A stretch of DNA of 31,734 nucleotides from Dokdonella_A sp966248875 (GTDB taxonomy: Bacteria; Pseudomonadota; Gammaproteobacteria; Xanthomonadales; Rhodanobacteraceae): positions 1 to 31,734 of the forward strand of contig CBINBI010000037.1 of the NCBI GenBank assembly GCA_966248875.1, in the 5' to 3' direction. Shown here one piece after another: positions 8,498-20,544 of the stretch. The notes beneath the pieces were generated by a model. It was not told where the DNA came from. It saw only the letters and a list, made by a program, of their open reading frames with translations, and ran no database searches. Positions within the stretch are counted from its first letter, which is position 1, and each line of letters opens with the position of its first letter. Both the position numbers and the translations under genes were made by a program.

Positions 8498-9278
8498 ACC
8501 CAAGGACCGGATCTCCGTTGCCGGAGATGTCTCGATGCGCGAACAGCTCGCTCGACTGCGCGAGCAGCAGGAGCGCCTGTTCGTGCAGCTCCACGCCGGC
8601 GAGCAGCACTTCAAGCAGCTCGCGCGCTCCGTCTGGCGCGTGCAGGAGGACGAGCGCCGGCGCCTCGCGCGCGAGCTGCACGACGGCATCGGGCAACAGC
8701 TGACGGCACTCAAGCACCGACTCGATGCGCTTGCGCGCGACGCCGGCGGATGCGGAGACGCATCGACGCCGCTGTGCCAGGCGCTCGCGATCTGCGAGTC
8801 GGCGATCGAGGAAACGCGCGCGCTGTCGCGCGTGCTGCGTCCGCAGATTCTGGACGATCTCGGACTCGCCGCCGCGCTCAACTGGCTCGCCAGGCACTCC
8901 GCCGAAAGCGGCGGCTTCGACGCGGAAGTCGATGTCGGCGAGCTGCCGCCGATCGACAGCGACGTCTCGACGCTGATCTTCCGCGTGGCGCAGGAAGCAC
9001 TGACGAACGTGCTCAAGCACGCGCAGGCGAAGCACGTCGTGATCCGCCTCGCGCAGCGGCAGGATCAGGCGCTGCAGCTTCTCATCGTCGACGACGGCAC
9101 CGGTTGCGACGTTGACGCGGCGTTCGAGCGCGCCAGCGGCGGCCACAGCACGGGGCTCGCCAGCATGCGCGAACGCGTGCGCCTCTTCGGCGGCCGTTTC
9201 ACCGTCGTGTCGCGGCCCGGCGAAGGCATGCAGATCCGCGTAATGATTCCGCAGCTTCCGGGAGACGCCACGCCATGA
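8490..9278 (+). CDS. Soluble NarL-family sensor histidine kinase (262 aa)
   Basis: An N-terminal coiled coil (about 16-50) leads into a HisKA_3 dimerisation domain, ERRRLARELHDGIGQQ, with phosphoacceptor H64. A HATPase follows: N-box QEALTNVLKHA with N173, DDGTG at 201-205, and a later GLASMRERV segment. There is no membrane segment or recognisable sensor domain, so the signal must arrive in the cytosol, perhaps through the coiled coil or through partner proteins. I chose the ATG at 8490, which overlaps the end of the kinase gene by 8 bases; an in-frame ATG at 8481 is also possible. The stop overlaps the response-regulator start (ATGA, 9275-9278), so the two form a tight pair. Confidence 0.92.
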   Translation: MSEPKDRISVAGDVSMREQLARLREQQERLFVQLHAGEQHFKQLARSVWRVQEDERRRLARELHDGIGQQLTALKHRLDALARDAGGCGDASTPLCQALAICESAIEETRALSRVLRPQILDDLGLAAALNWLARHSAESGGFDAEVDVGELPPIDSDVSTLIFRVAQEALTNVLKHAQAKHVVIRLAQRQDQALQLLIVDDGTGCDVDAAFERASGGHSTGLASMRERVRLFGGRFTVVSRPGEGMQIRVMIPQLPGDATP

Positions 9279-9919
9279 AGCCGATTCGCGTTCTCGTCGC
9301 CGACGACCACACGATCGTGCGCGACGGGCTCGTCGCGCTGCTGAACGGCAGCGGCGACTGCCAGGTCGTCGCGCAGGCCGCCGACGGCGTGTCTACCGTC
9401 GAGCTTGCGCTGAGGACGCAGCCCGACGTCGTCGTCGTCGACATCTCGATGCCCAAGCTCAACGGCATCGAAGTCGTGCGACGGCTCACCAAGGAGCTCG
9501 AATCGGCGCGCATCCTCGTGCTGACCATGCACGCCGAGGAGGAGTACGTGATGCACGTCGTGCGCGCCGGGGCGGCCGGGTTCCTGCTGAAGGACAGCGC
9601 GAGCGCCGAGATGCTCGCAGCCGTGCGCGCGCTCGCCGCCGGCCGCGGCTACTTCGGCACGCACGCCTCGAAAGTGCTGGCGCAGCAGGTGCAGAAGCCG
9701 CATGCGCAGCTCGAGGACCCCTACCGAGATCTCACCTCGCGCGAGCGCGAAGTTTTTCACCTCATCGTCGAAGGCATGACGACCAAGGAGATCGCGCGCC
9801 AGCTCGGCACGAGCACCAAGACCGCCGAGAACCATCGCTTCCGCGTGCTCGACAAGCTCGGTGCGCGCAACACCGCGGAGCTGATCCGCTACGCGGCGCG
9901 GCACGGGTTGATGGATTGA
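9275..9919 (+). CDS. LuxR/NarL-type response regulator (214 aa)
   Basis: The receiver domain (about 4-120) has the acidic pair D10/D11, phosphoacceptor D56 in VVVVDISMP, T84 and K106 (FLLKDS), so all active residues are intact. The C-terminal domain (about 151-212) is a LuxR/GerE helix-turn-helix: LTSREREVFHLIVEGMTTKE, then IARQLGTSTKTAENHR. It is the cognate partner of the histidine kinase just upstream (4-base overlap) and the output transcription factor of this operon. Targets are unknown; the gene ends 64 bases before a convergent gene. Confidence 0.95.
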   Translation: MKPIRVLVADDHTIVRDGLVALLNGSGDCQVVAQAADGVSTVELALRTQPDVVVVDISMPKLNGIEVVRRLTKELESARILVLTMHAEEEYVMHVVRAGAAGFLLKDSASAEMLAAVRALAAGRGYFGTHASKVLAQQVQKPHAQLEDPYRDLTSREREVFHLIVEGMTTKEIARQLGTSTKTAENHRFRVLDKLGARNTAELIRYAARHGLMD

Positions 9920-9983
9920 TGCGCGATGCGGCTCTGATCCGACGACGTCGCCGCGGTACCTGCCGTCATCGAATCGCCGGCAA

Positions 9984-11288
9984 TCACGACGCCGGCAATG
10001 CCACCGCCTCATCCAGATCCACGCAAGCCCCAGGCGCATCGAACCCGGCGTGGAAGATCGTGATCGTCGGGTCGAACCAGTAGGCTGCTCCGGCGTGATC
10101 GTCTGCGCCGACGACGTGCCCGGGTGCGCTGACGGCCCAGCGCGGGCCGCTGGCGGCGACTGACCAGCCGGCGAGTTGATTCGGTGCCGGTGCTTCGATG
10201 GATCCGCCGGTTTCCGCGATAGATACGGCGTCGAAGACGTAACTGCTGCCACAGGCGGTGCCTGCGAGCTGGCCGGCGAACGGCGCGCCGATCACGATGG
10301 TGCTGTCGCCGAGCGCGACGGACCAGCCGAATTCGTCACCCGCGGCGCCGCCGGCAGCCGCAAGCTGTGCCTGCTGCGCCCACGTCGTTCCGGTGCGTTC
10401 GAACACATACGCCGTGCCTCGCGCGGACGCGGCATAAGGTGCGCCGACGATAGCGCGATCGCCGTCGAGCGCGACTGCGAAGCCGAACAGGTCGCCGTTC
10501 GCACCCGTGGCGGCGACCAGTTTCGCCTGTTGCGACCAGCCGCCCCCGCCGCGCGTGAACACGTACGCGGCGCCGTTCGCGTAATGCCCGAAGCCCGTGC
10601 TTCGCTTGAGCGGCGCACCGGCGATCAGCGTGTCCGCATCGAGGGCGACGCTGGCGCCGAACGCGTCGCGTGCCGTCGCGTCGTTCGCGGTCAGCCGCGC
10701 TTCCTGCGTCCACGCGGTGCCGCTGCGGACGAAGACGTAGACGGCGCCGGCTTTGCCGTTCGCTCGATCGGCGCCGATGGCGAGTCGATCGCCGGCCAGC
10801 GAAGCGGATACGCCGAAGCGTTCTCCCGTGCCGCCGCCGCCCGGTGCCAGTCTCGCCTGCTGCGCCCAGCCGCTACCGCTGCGAACGAAGACGTAGGCCG
10901 CACCCGGCTCGGGGCCCGGCGCCGTCGCGACCAGCGTGTCGCCGGACACGCCGACCGCCGAGCCGAATGCATCGCCGGAAGCGATGTCACCGGGAACGAT
11001 GCGCTGCGGCGCACTGCACGGCAGCGTCGCGCAGTCGGCGACGTACACGGCGCCGGTGGATGCGTTCTCCCCGGGCGCTCCGATCGCAAGCTCGGTACCT
11101 TCGACATCCAGCGCATAGGCCAGCTCGGCGCCGTGACCCGATGTCGGGCTCCACAGAATCGACGTTTCCACCGCCGCAGCCGGCAACGCCAGCGCGAGCG
11201 CGACCACGAGCGCTGCGCAGCGGACGCCCGCGCGCAGTCGCGCAGGCGGCGCCGCATGCGCGTGACGCGGATCGAATTCTGTTTTCAT
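9984..11288 (-). CDS. Secreted FG-GAP repeat beta-propeller protein (434 aa)
   Basis: An N-terminal signal sequence (hydrophobic core CAALVVALALALPAAA, about residues 24-39) precedes about seven repeats. Examples are DLFGFAVALDGDRAIVGAPY, DAFGASVALDADTLIAGAPL and DEFGWSVALGDSTIVIGAPF, each followed by a YVF-x-R-x-G-x-x-W strand. The number fits a seven-bladed beta-propeller of the FG-GAP/integrin-alpha-like type. Near the C-terminus is ITIFHAGFD, a version of the IFxxGFE/D motif seen at the end of many exported proteins in this bacterial group. The protein is probably at the cell surface or released; its partner is unknown. The ATG at 11288 lacks a clear ribosome-binding site. It is 70 bases downstream of the DUF1249 gene on the same strand. 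Confidence 0.85.
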   Translation of the reverse strand: MKTEFDPRHAHAAPPARLRAGVRCAALVVALALALPAAAVETSILWSPTSGHGAELAYALDVEGTELAIGAPGENASTGAVYVADCATLPCSAPQRIVPGDIASGDAFGSAVGVSGDTLVATAPGPEPGAAYVFVRSGSGWAQQARLAPGGGGTGERFGVSASLAGDRLAIGADRANGKAGAVYVFVRSGTAWTQEARLTANDATARDAFGASVALDADTLIAGAPLKRSTGFGHYANGAAYVFTRGGGGWSQQAKLVAATGANGDLFGFAVALDGDRAIVGAPYAASARGTAYVFERTGTTWAQQAQLAAAGGAAGDEFGWSVALGDSTIVIGAPFAGQLAGTACGSSYVFDAVSIAETGGSIEAPAPNQLAGWSVAASGPRWAVSAPGHVVGADDHAGAAYWFDPTITIFHAGFDAPGACVDLDEAVALPAS

Positions 11289-11358
11289 GATGAACGATTA
11301 GCACCGCTCTGCGGCGCCGTGTCAAGGCGAGGCTGGGTGAATTGCCTCAGGCACCCGC

Positions 11359-11880
11359 TCAGCCGGCGCGACGCGCGAGATCGGTCGGGATCTCCGCGAT
11401 GGAGGCGTTGGCGGAACCTGCGGTCAGCGGCTCCAGCGTGCCGATCGAGTGCCCTTGCTCGGCAAGATACTCGAGCCAGCGGTTCAGGAAGGAACTCATG
11501 CGCAGGCGCTGCTGGAAGATGCTGCGCGCCGGCCGCAGCGGCCCGATCGCGCGCGACAGGCGCCGGTCCGCGTGGCAGTGCATCACTTCGGCCATGTGCG
11601 CGTCGTGATACATGCGAAGCTGCGCCGAAGGCGCCAGCTCGCCGGTCTCGCCGTCCACGAAGCAATAGGTCAGGTGCAGATCAAGCGTGTAGCGGTGGCG
11701 TTCGAGCACGTCCAGCCTGACGTCGAGCCCGTCGTCCAGCGAGGACAGGTAGCTCCCGAGGGCGAGCCGCTGCGGCGCGAACAGGCGGGCGAGGCGATGA
11801 TAGTTTTCCGCATAAAGCCCCATCAGCCAGGCGAAGCGGCCCGGCAGGACGTCGTGCGGTTTTTCGAGAACGGCGGACAT
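11359..11880 (-). CDS. DUF1249 family protein, YqiB-like (173 aa)
   Basis: The protein matches the YqiB/DUF1249 pattern: an N-terminal motif around LMGLYAENYHRLARLF, a central beta segment with YTLDLHLTYCF, the conserved RMYHDAHMAEVMHC and a C-terminal SSFLNRWLEYLAEQGH. Length (173 aa) is slightly above the usual 140-150 because of extra residues at the C-terminus. It is cytosolic, with no signal or membrane segment. The family is conserved in gammaproteobacteria, often near cpdA/nudF, but its molecular function is unknown. Here those neighbours are absent. Confidence 0.88.
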   Translation of the reverse strand: MSAVLEKPHDVLPGRFAWLMGLYAENYHRLARLFAPQRLALGSYLSSLDDGLDVRLDVLERHRYTLDLHLTYCFVDGETGELAPSAQLRMYHDAHMAEVMHCHADRRLSRAIGPLRPARSIFQQRLRMSSFLNRWLEYLAEQGHSIGTLEPLTAGSANASIAEIPTDLARRAG

Positions 11881-12004
11881 GGCTCGACTATAAGGGCGGC
11901 ACCCTTCGAAACCTAGTCTTATGCGCCCCTGCGATCGCGCGTAGAATGCGAAGCCTCACCGCGCGCGATCCGCTCGCGCGCGTACCCGCCTTCCTTCGAG
12001 TCAC

Positions 12005-12029
12005 GTGCCGCGCCAAGCCGGCGCGGCAC
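12005..12029 (-). terminator. Strong hairpin downstream of the protease gene
   Basis: Perfect 10-base arms GTGCCGCGCC (12005-12014) and GGCGCGGCAC (12020-12029) around a 5-base loop begin 6 bases beyond the stop of the minus-strand protease. No T-run follows, so it may stabilise the mRNA end or be a weak or factor-assisted terminator. Confidence 0.55.
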
Positions 12030-12035
12030 GCTCGA

Positions 12036-14456
<2,421 letters not shown>

Positions 14457-14574
14457 GGCGGACCCCCTGAATGTCCACTTGGGCGGGAACGGCGCCTCCC
14501 CGGCGCCGGACGCCGAGCATACGCATTTTCGATGCCGAGTGGACCGCCGCGACGGATTCGCGCCGGCCCGGCCC

Positions 14575-15390
14575 TCAGAACATGTGTCGCTCGATCCCGA
14601 GCGCGGCGAGGATCTTGCTCGCGATCTCCTCGATCGACGTGTGCGTCGTGTTCTGCACCGAGATGCCTTCGCGGCGGAACAGCCGGTCGGCCTGCTCGAG
14701 CTCCCAGCGGCACTGCTCGATCTTCGCGTAGCGGCTGCCGGGCCGGCGCGCCTCGCGCACCTGCGCAAGACGCTGCGGATCGATCGTGAGCCCGTACAGC
14801 CGGTTCCGAAACGGGGCCAGGCGCTTCGGCAGCTCGCTGCGTTCGAGATCTTCTTCGGTGAGCGGATAGTTCGCCGCCTTGACGCCGTAGTGCAACGCCA
14901 TGTACAGGCAGGTCGGCGTCTTGCCGACGCGGGAGACACCGACGAGGATCAGGTCGGCGTCGTCGTAATTGACGTCGACGCCGTCGTCGTGCGTCAGCGC
15001 GTAGTTGGTCGCGTTGATGCGCGCTTCGTATTCGCCGAAGTCGGTGAGGCCGTGCGCCTTGCCCACACGCGGGGAACGCTTCGCCTCGAGCTCGACTTCG
15101 AGCGGCCCGATGAACGGCGCGAACACGTCGAGCATGAAGGCGCCGCTCTCGGCGACGAGATCGGAAAGCTTCTGGTCCATGATCGTGTTGACGACGATGG
15201 GCCTGACGCCGTTCTGCGCATAGGTGGTCTTGATGCGCAGCGCGGCCGCGCGCGCCTTCGCCTCGTCGTCGACGAACGGGATGCGATAGGTGGCGAAATC
15301 GACGCCGTCGAACTGCGTCAGCACGCTGTGGCCGATCGTCTCGGCCGTGATGCCGGTGCCGTCGGAGACGTAGAAGATCGTGCGGCGCAT
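14575..15390 (-). CDS. ppsR: PEP synthetase regulatory protein (bifunctional kinase/pyrophosphorylase, DUF299)
   Basis: The 271-aa protein starts MRRTIFYVSDGTGITAETIG, the family hallmark, and has the nucleotide-binding loop GVSRVGKT at 151-158 with the preceding ADLILV strand. Length is typical (about 270 aa). PpsR inactivates PEP synthase by ADP-dependent phosphorylation of a threonine next to the catalytic histidine and reactivates it with phosphate. The target is encoded directly opposite: ppsA starts 163 bases away on the other strand, the usual arrangement in this group. ATG at 15390. Confidence 0.97.
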   Translation of the reverse strand: MRRTIFYVSDGTGITAETIGHSVLTQFDGVDFATYRIPFVDDEAKARAAALRIKTTYAQNGVRPIVVNTIMDQKLSDLVAESGAFMLDVFAPFIGPLEVELEAKRSPRVGKAHGLTDFGEYEARINATNYALTHDDGVDVNYDDADLILVGVSRVGKTPTCLYMALHYGVKAANYPLTEEDLERSELPKRLAPFRNRLYGLTIDPQRLAQVREARRPGSRYAKIEQCRWELEQADRLFRREGISVQNTTHTSIEEIASKILAALGIERHMF

Positions 15391-15464
15391 GGCGTTCCGT
15401 TCCCGGGCGGAGTGCGGAGTCTACGGAAAACGCGCGTTCGCCGGGCAGCGGCAGAGCTCGTGGC

Positions 15465-15493
15465 TTGTCTATGCCGGCGCAAACCCCGAAAAT
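15465..15493 (+). promoter_or_regulatory. Possible ppsA promoter
   Basis: TTGTCT (15465-15470) and GAAAAT (15488-15493) are 17 bases apart in the ppsR-ppsA divergent region and would give a leader of about 50 bases before the ppsA start. Each box matches only four of six consensus bases, so this is a weak assignment. Confidence 0.3.
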
Positions 15494-15553
15494 TGCGCAC
15501 TCTCGCGGCCCTGCCGCGCCTTCTTCCCGATTCCGCAAACCCGGAGATCTTCC

Positions 15554-17926
<2,373 letters not shown>

Positions 17927-17982
17927 CCGGCTGCGCACCCTCGCGCATTCGGAATGCAGCACTGCCGATGGCATGACCGCGC

Positions 17983-19011
17983 TCAAGCCGGCGCGAGCGC
18001 CTTTCGCATCGCTCCGAACCTGCGCCGGTATTGCGCCGGCGTCAGGTTCACGTTGCGCTTGAACAGCCGCCCGAAAAATCCCGCGTCCTCGTAGCCGACC
18101 GCGTTGGCGATCGCCTCGACCGGCTCGTCGCCGGATTCGAGCATCTGCTTGGCTTCCTCGAGCCGCAGCGTGTGCACGTATTCCAGCGGCGACATGCCGG
18201 TCGCCTTCTGGAAGCGGCGCTTGAAGGTGCGCTCGGGCAGCCCGCTCAGGCGCACCATCGCCGCGACCGGCGCAGCTTCGTGATAGTGCTCCGCGATCCA
18301 GACCTGGCAGCGCGCGATGACGGCGTCCTCGACATGCCGCGGGCGCGCGAGATGCGCGAACGGCTGCTGGCCGACCGCGTGCCAGTCGATCACGTTGACG
18401 CGTGCAGTCTGCATCGCGTGCTCGATGCCGGCGAGGCGTGCGATCAGATACAGCGCGAGATCGGCCCACGACGTGCCGCCTCCGGCCATGATCAGGCGCT
18501 GTCCTTCGCCGGAGACGACGAGCGCGCTCTGCGGCCGCATGCGGATGCGCGGATAGCGCTTGCTGATCGCATCGCAGAATGCCCAGTGCGTGGTGGCCTC
18601 GTGGCCATCGAGCAGGCCCGCCTCGGCGAACAGCAGCGCACCCGAGCACGCCGACGCGAGAATCGCGCCGCCGGCGTGGCAGCGCTTGAGCCATTCGATC
18701 TCGCGCTCGAACGAGTCCGCGCACGGAGCGTACGGATCGACCGCGACCTCAGGCACGCAGACGACGTCCGGCTGGCCGATCTCGTCGAGCCGGGCTTCGG
18801 GCCGTACGCTTATGCCGTTGATGACGCTGATCGGCTGCGACGCGGCCGATACGATGACGGGCTGGAGCACGCCCGGCCCGGGCTCGCCGGTGACGATGGC
18901 GTTCCAGTCGCGTCCGGCGGAATGGAACAGGTCGTACATGCCGTAGATGACCGATGCCGACGACTGCGGCAGGGCCAGGATCGCTATCAGGGGCTGGCGG
19001 GGGGTCGACAT
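17983..19011 (-). CDS. GlxA-type AraC family transcription regulator with DJ-1/PfpI domain (342 aa)
   Basis: Residues about 7-195 form a class I glutamine-amidotransferase-like (DJ-1/PfpI) domain with a cysteine at the nucleophile elbow (ASACSGALLFAEAGLL, C122). Residues about 230-335 are an AraC/XylS DNA-binding domain with two helix-turn-helix units: VRLSGLPERTFKRRFQKATG and VEAIANAVGYEDAGFFGRLF. Such GlxA-like proteins usually sense a small metabolite and activate nearby genes. The gene is divergent from the hydroxylase gene at 19109, with only 97 bases between, and two direct repeats (GGACACCC, 21 bases apart) there are good candidates for its binding site. The effector is unknown. Confidence 0.92.
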   Translation of the reverse strand: MSTPRQPLIAILALPQSSASVIYGMYDLFHSAGRDWNAIVTGEPGPGVLQPVIVSAASQPISVINGISVRPEARLDEIGQPDVVCVPEVAVDPYAPCADSFEREIEWLKRCHAGGAILASACSGALLFAEAGLLDGHEATTHWAFCDAISKRYPRIRMRPQSALVVSGEGQRLIMAGGGTSWADLALYLIARLAGIEHAMQTARVNVIDWHAVGQQPFAHLARPRHVEDAVIARCQVWIAEHYHEAAPVAAMVRLSGLPERTFKRRFQKATGMSPLEYVHTLRLEEAKQMLESGDEPVEAIANAVGYEDAGFFGRLFKRNVNLTPAQYRRRFGAMRKALAPA

Positions 19012-19055
19012 GGCCGATCCGTCCGATCCGCTGCCGAAATCGCTGGGGCGGCGCT

Positions 19056-19084
19056 GGACACCCCGGCGTATCGTGCGGACACCC
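19056..19084 (+). promoter_or_regulatory. Candidate AraC-type operator: two GGACACCC direct repeats
   Basis: GGACACCC occurs at 19056-19063 and 19077-19084, 21 bases (two helical turns) from start to start, in the 97-base region between the GlxA-type regulator and the hydroxylase. The second copy ends 24 bases before the hydroxylase ATG, close to where a promoter would lie. Direct repeats on one face of the helix are the usual target of AraC-family activators; which protein binds here is inference. Confidence 0.5.
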
Positions 19085-19108
19085 TAGTAGATCAAAAGTG
19101 GAACCGTC

Positions 19109-19894
19109 ATGCCATCACCCCTGGAGCTTCTACTCGACCCGATCTCGCTCACCGTGTTCGGCATCTACGCGGCGCTCATGCTGTGGGAATACCTCGCGCC
19201 CGCGCGGCCGCTGCCCCGCGCCAAAGCCTGGCGCCTGCGCGGGCTCGCCGCGTTCGCCACGTATTTCGCGGTGTCGAGCTACCTGCCGCTGCTCATCACG
19301 GAGTACCTGGAGCCGCTGCAGCTCTTCGACCTCACCGGCCTCGGCACGCTCGGCGGCGCCACCGTCGGCCTCCTCGTCTACGAGTTCTGCGGCTATCTCT
19401 ATCACCGCAGCATGCACAGCTCGACGGTGCTCTGGCGCGGATTGCACCAGATGCACCACAGCGCGGAGCGCCTCGACACGTTCGGCGCGTTCTGGTTCCA
19501 TCCGACCGACATGATCGGCTGGACGCTGGTCGCGAGCATCGCGCTGACCGTGATCGTCGGCCTGAGCGCCCAGGCGGCCACCGTCGTGCTGCTCACGGTG
19601 ACGCTGCTCTCGATCTTCCAGCACACCAACGTGCGCACGCCGCGCTGGCTCGGCTACATCTTGCAGCGGCCGGAAAGCCACTCCTGGCACCACGCGCGCA
19701 GCCATCACCGCGACAACTATGCCGACCTGCCGCTGATCGACATGCTGTTCGGCACGTTCGACAATCCGCGTGATTTCGCGCCGGCGAACGGCTTCTATGA
19801 CGGCGCCTCGCTGCGCCTGGCCGACATGCTGCTGTTTCGCGAGGTCGGCGAGCCACCGGCCATCGGCAAGGCGGCCGCCCAGGCAGCGGGCTGA
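19109..19894 (+). CDS. Sterol desaturase / fatty acid hydroxylase superfamily membrane protein (261 aa)
   Basis: This is an integral membrane di-iron enzyme of the FA_hydroxylase superfamily. The histidine motifs that bind the iron centre are all visible: HRSMH (99-103), HQMHH (113-117), FHP with H131, QHTN (H172) and HSWHHARSHH (191-200). Hydrophobic segments at about 10-30, 46-66, 80-98 and 136-172 fit a four-helix membrane fold. The true substrate cannot be read from the sequence; members hydroxylate or desaturate sterols, fatty acids, carotenoids or sphingoid lipids. It is divergent from the GlxA-type regulator and 83 bases upstream of a PagL-like gene on the same strand, which suggests a role in membrane lipid change. 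The ATG at 19109 has a weak ribosome-binding site. Confidence 0.92.
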   Translation: MPSPLELLLDPISLTVFGIYAALMLWEYLAPARPLPRAKAWRLRGLAAFATYFAVSSYLPLLITEYLEPLQLFDLTGLGTLGGATVGLLVYEFCGYLYHRSMHSSTVLWRGLHQMHHSAERLDTFGAFWFHPTDMIGWTLVASIALTVIVGLSAQAATVVLLTVTLLSIFQHTNVRTPRWLGYILQRPESHSWHHARSHHRDNYADLPLIDMLFGTFDNPRDFAPANGFYDGASLRLADMLLFREVGEPPAIGKAAAQAAG

Positions 19895-19977
19895 GGTCAT
19901 GCCGCGCCCGCTTGCGGCGGCGTCGGGGGATGCCTCACGATAGCCCTGACCGCCGCCGTCCGGATCGCCTGTCCTTC

Positions 19978-20451
19978 ATGCGCACATTGCTGCTGCCTGC
20001 CGCATTCGCCTTGTTCGTGAGCTCTGCGCAGGCAGCAGAAATCGATCTCTCCGCCGGCGCGAGTGCGACGGTCGGCGTGCGCTGGGCGGGAGCCGTCTTC
20101 ATCGACGTCGCCGGCGGCACGACCGAATGGGCCGACCTGCACTGGCAGCCGACGGCGAGCGTGGGATGGATCGGATCGCGCAACGACCCCGGCGACAACC
20201 TCGAGCACGACGTCGGCCTCGTCGGCGCGGGCGTGCGCCTCGTCGACTGGTGGCGCGGCGCCTTCCTCGGCTTCGAAGTCGCCTATGCGAGCCCGCGCAC
20301 CGATGCGCTGAGCAGCCACGAGCAGTTCATCAGCTCGCTCGGCTGGCGAGGCGATCGCTACGTGCTGATGGTGCGCCACATCTCGAACGCGAACCTCTTC
20401 GGCGGCCGCAATCTCGGCGAAACGATGGTGCTCGCCGGCTTTCGCTTCTGA
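19978..20451 (+). CDS. pagL: PagL-like lipid A 3-O-deacylase (157 aa)
   Basis: The ATG at 19978 opens a signal peptide (MRTLLLPAAFALFVSSAQA, cleavage near residue 19). The rest is a small outer-membrane beta-barrel of alternating strands ending in F (GETMVLAGFRF), as expected for barrel assembly. The catalytic triad of PagL is present as H134-x-S136 in RHISNANLF and E148 twelve residues later, the same spacing as in Pseudomonas PagL. Such enzymes remove the 3-O acyl chain of lipid A in the outer leaflet. Similarity outside the triad is low, so another barrel acyl-hydrolase is possible. It follows the hydroxylase gene on the same strand. A bidirectional REP-like hairpin pair comes after it. 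Confidence 0.8.
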   Translation: MRTLLLPAAFALFVSSAQAAEIDLSAGASATVGVRWAGAVFIDVAGGTTEWADLHWQPTASVGWIGSRNDPGDNLEHDVGLVGAGVRLVDWWRGAFLGFEVAYASPRTDALSSHEQFISSLGWRGDRYVLMVRHISNANLFGGRNLGETMVLAGFRF

Positions 20452-20471
20452 CGGCTCGCATCGGTGCATAG

Positions 20472-20531
20472 GGTGGGCTTCAGCCCGCCGTCGAAACTTG
20501 CGAAAAAATCGAGGTGGGCTGAAGCCCACCT
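20472..20531. repeat. REP-like element with two hairpins (AGGTGGGCT family, copy 2)
   Basis: Hairpin A, GGTGGGCT-tc-AGCCCGCC (20472-20489), has one mismatch. Hairpin B, AGGTGGGCT-ga-AGCCCACCT (20512-20531), is perfect. They are joined by 22 bases ending GAAAAAATCG. Hairpin B and its A-rich left flank match the element at 1483-1518. The element fills the 93-base gap between the convergent PagL-like and amidohydrolase genes and probably ends both transcripts. Confidence 0.75.
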
Positions 20532-20544
20532 TGTGCGTGCGTCG

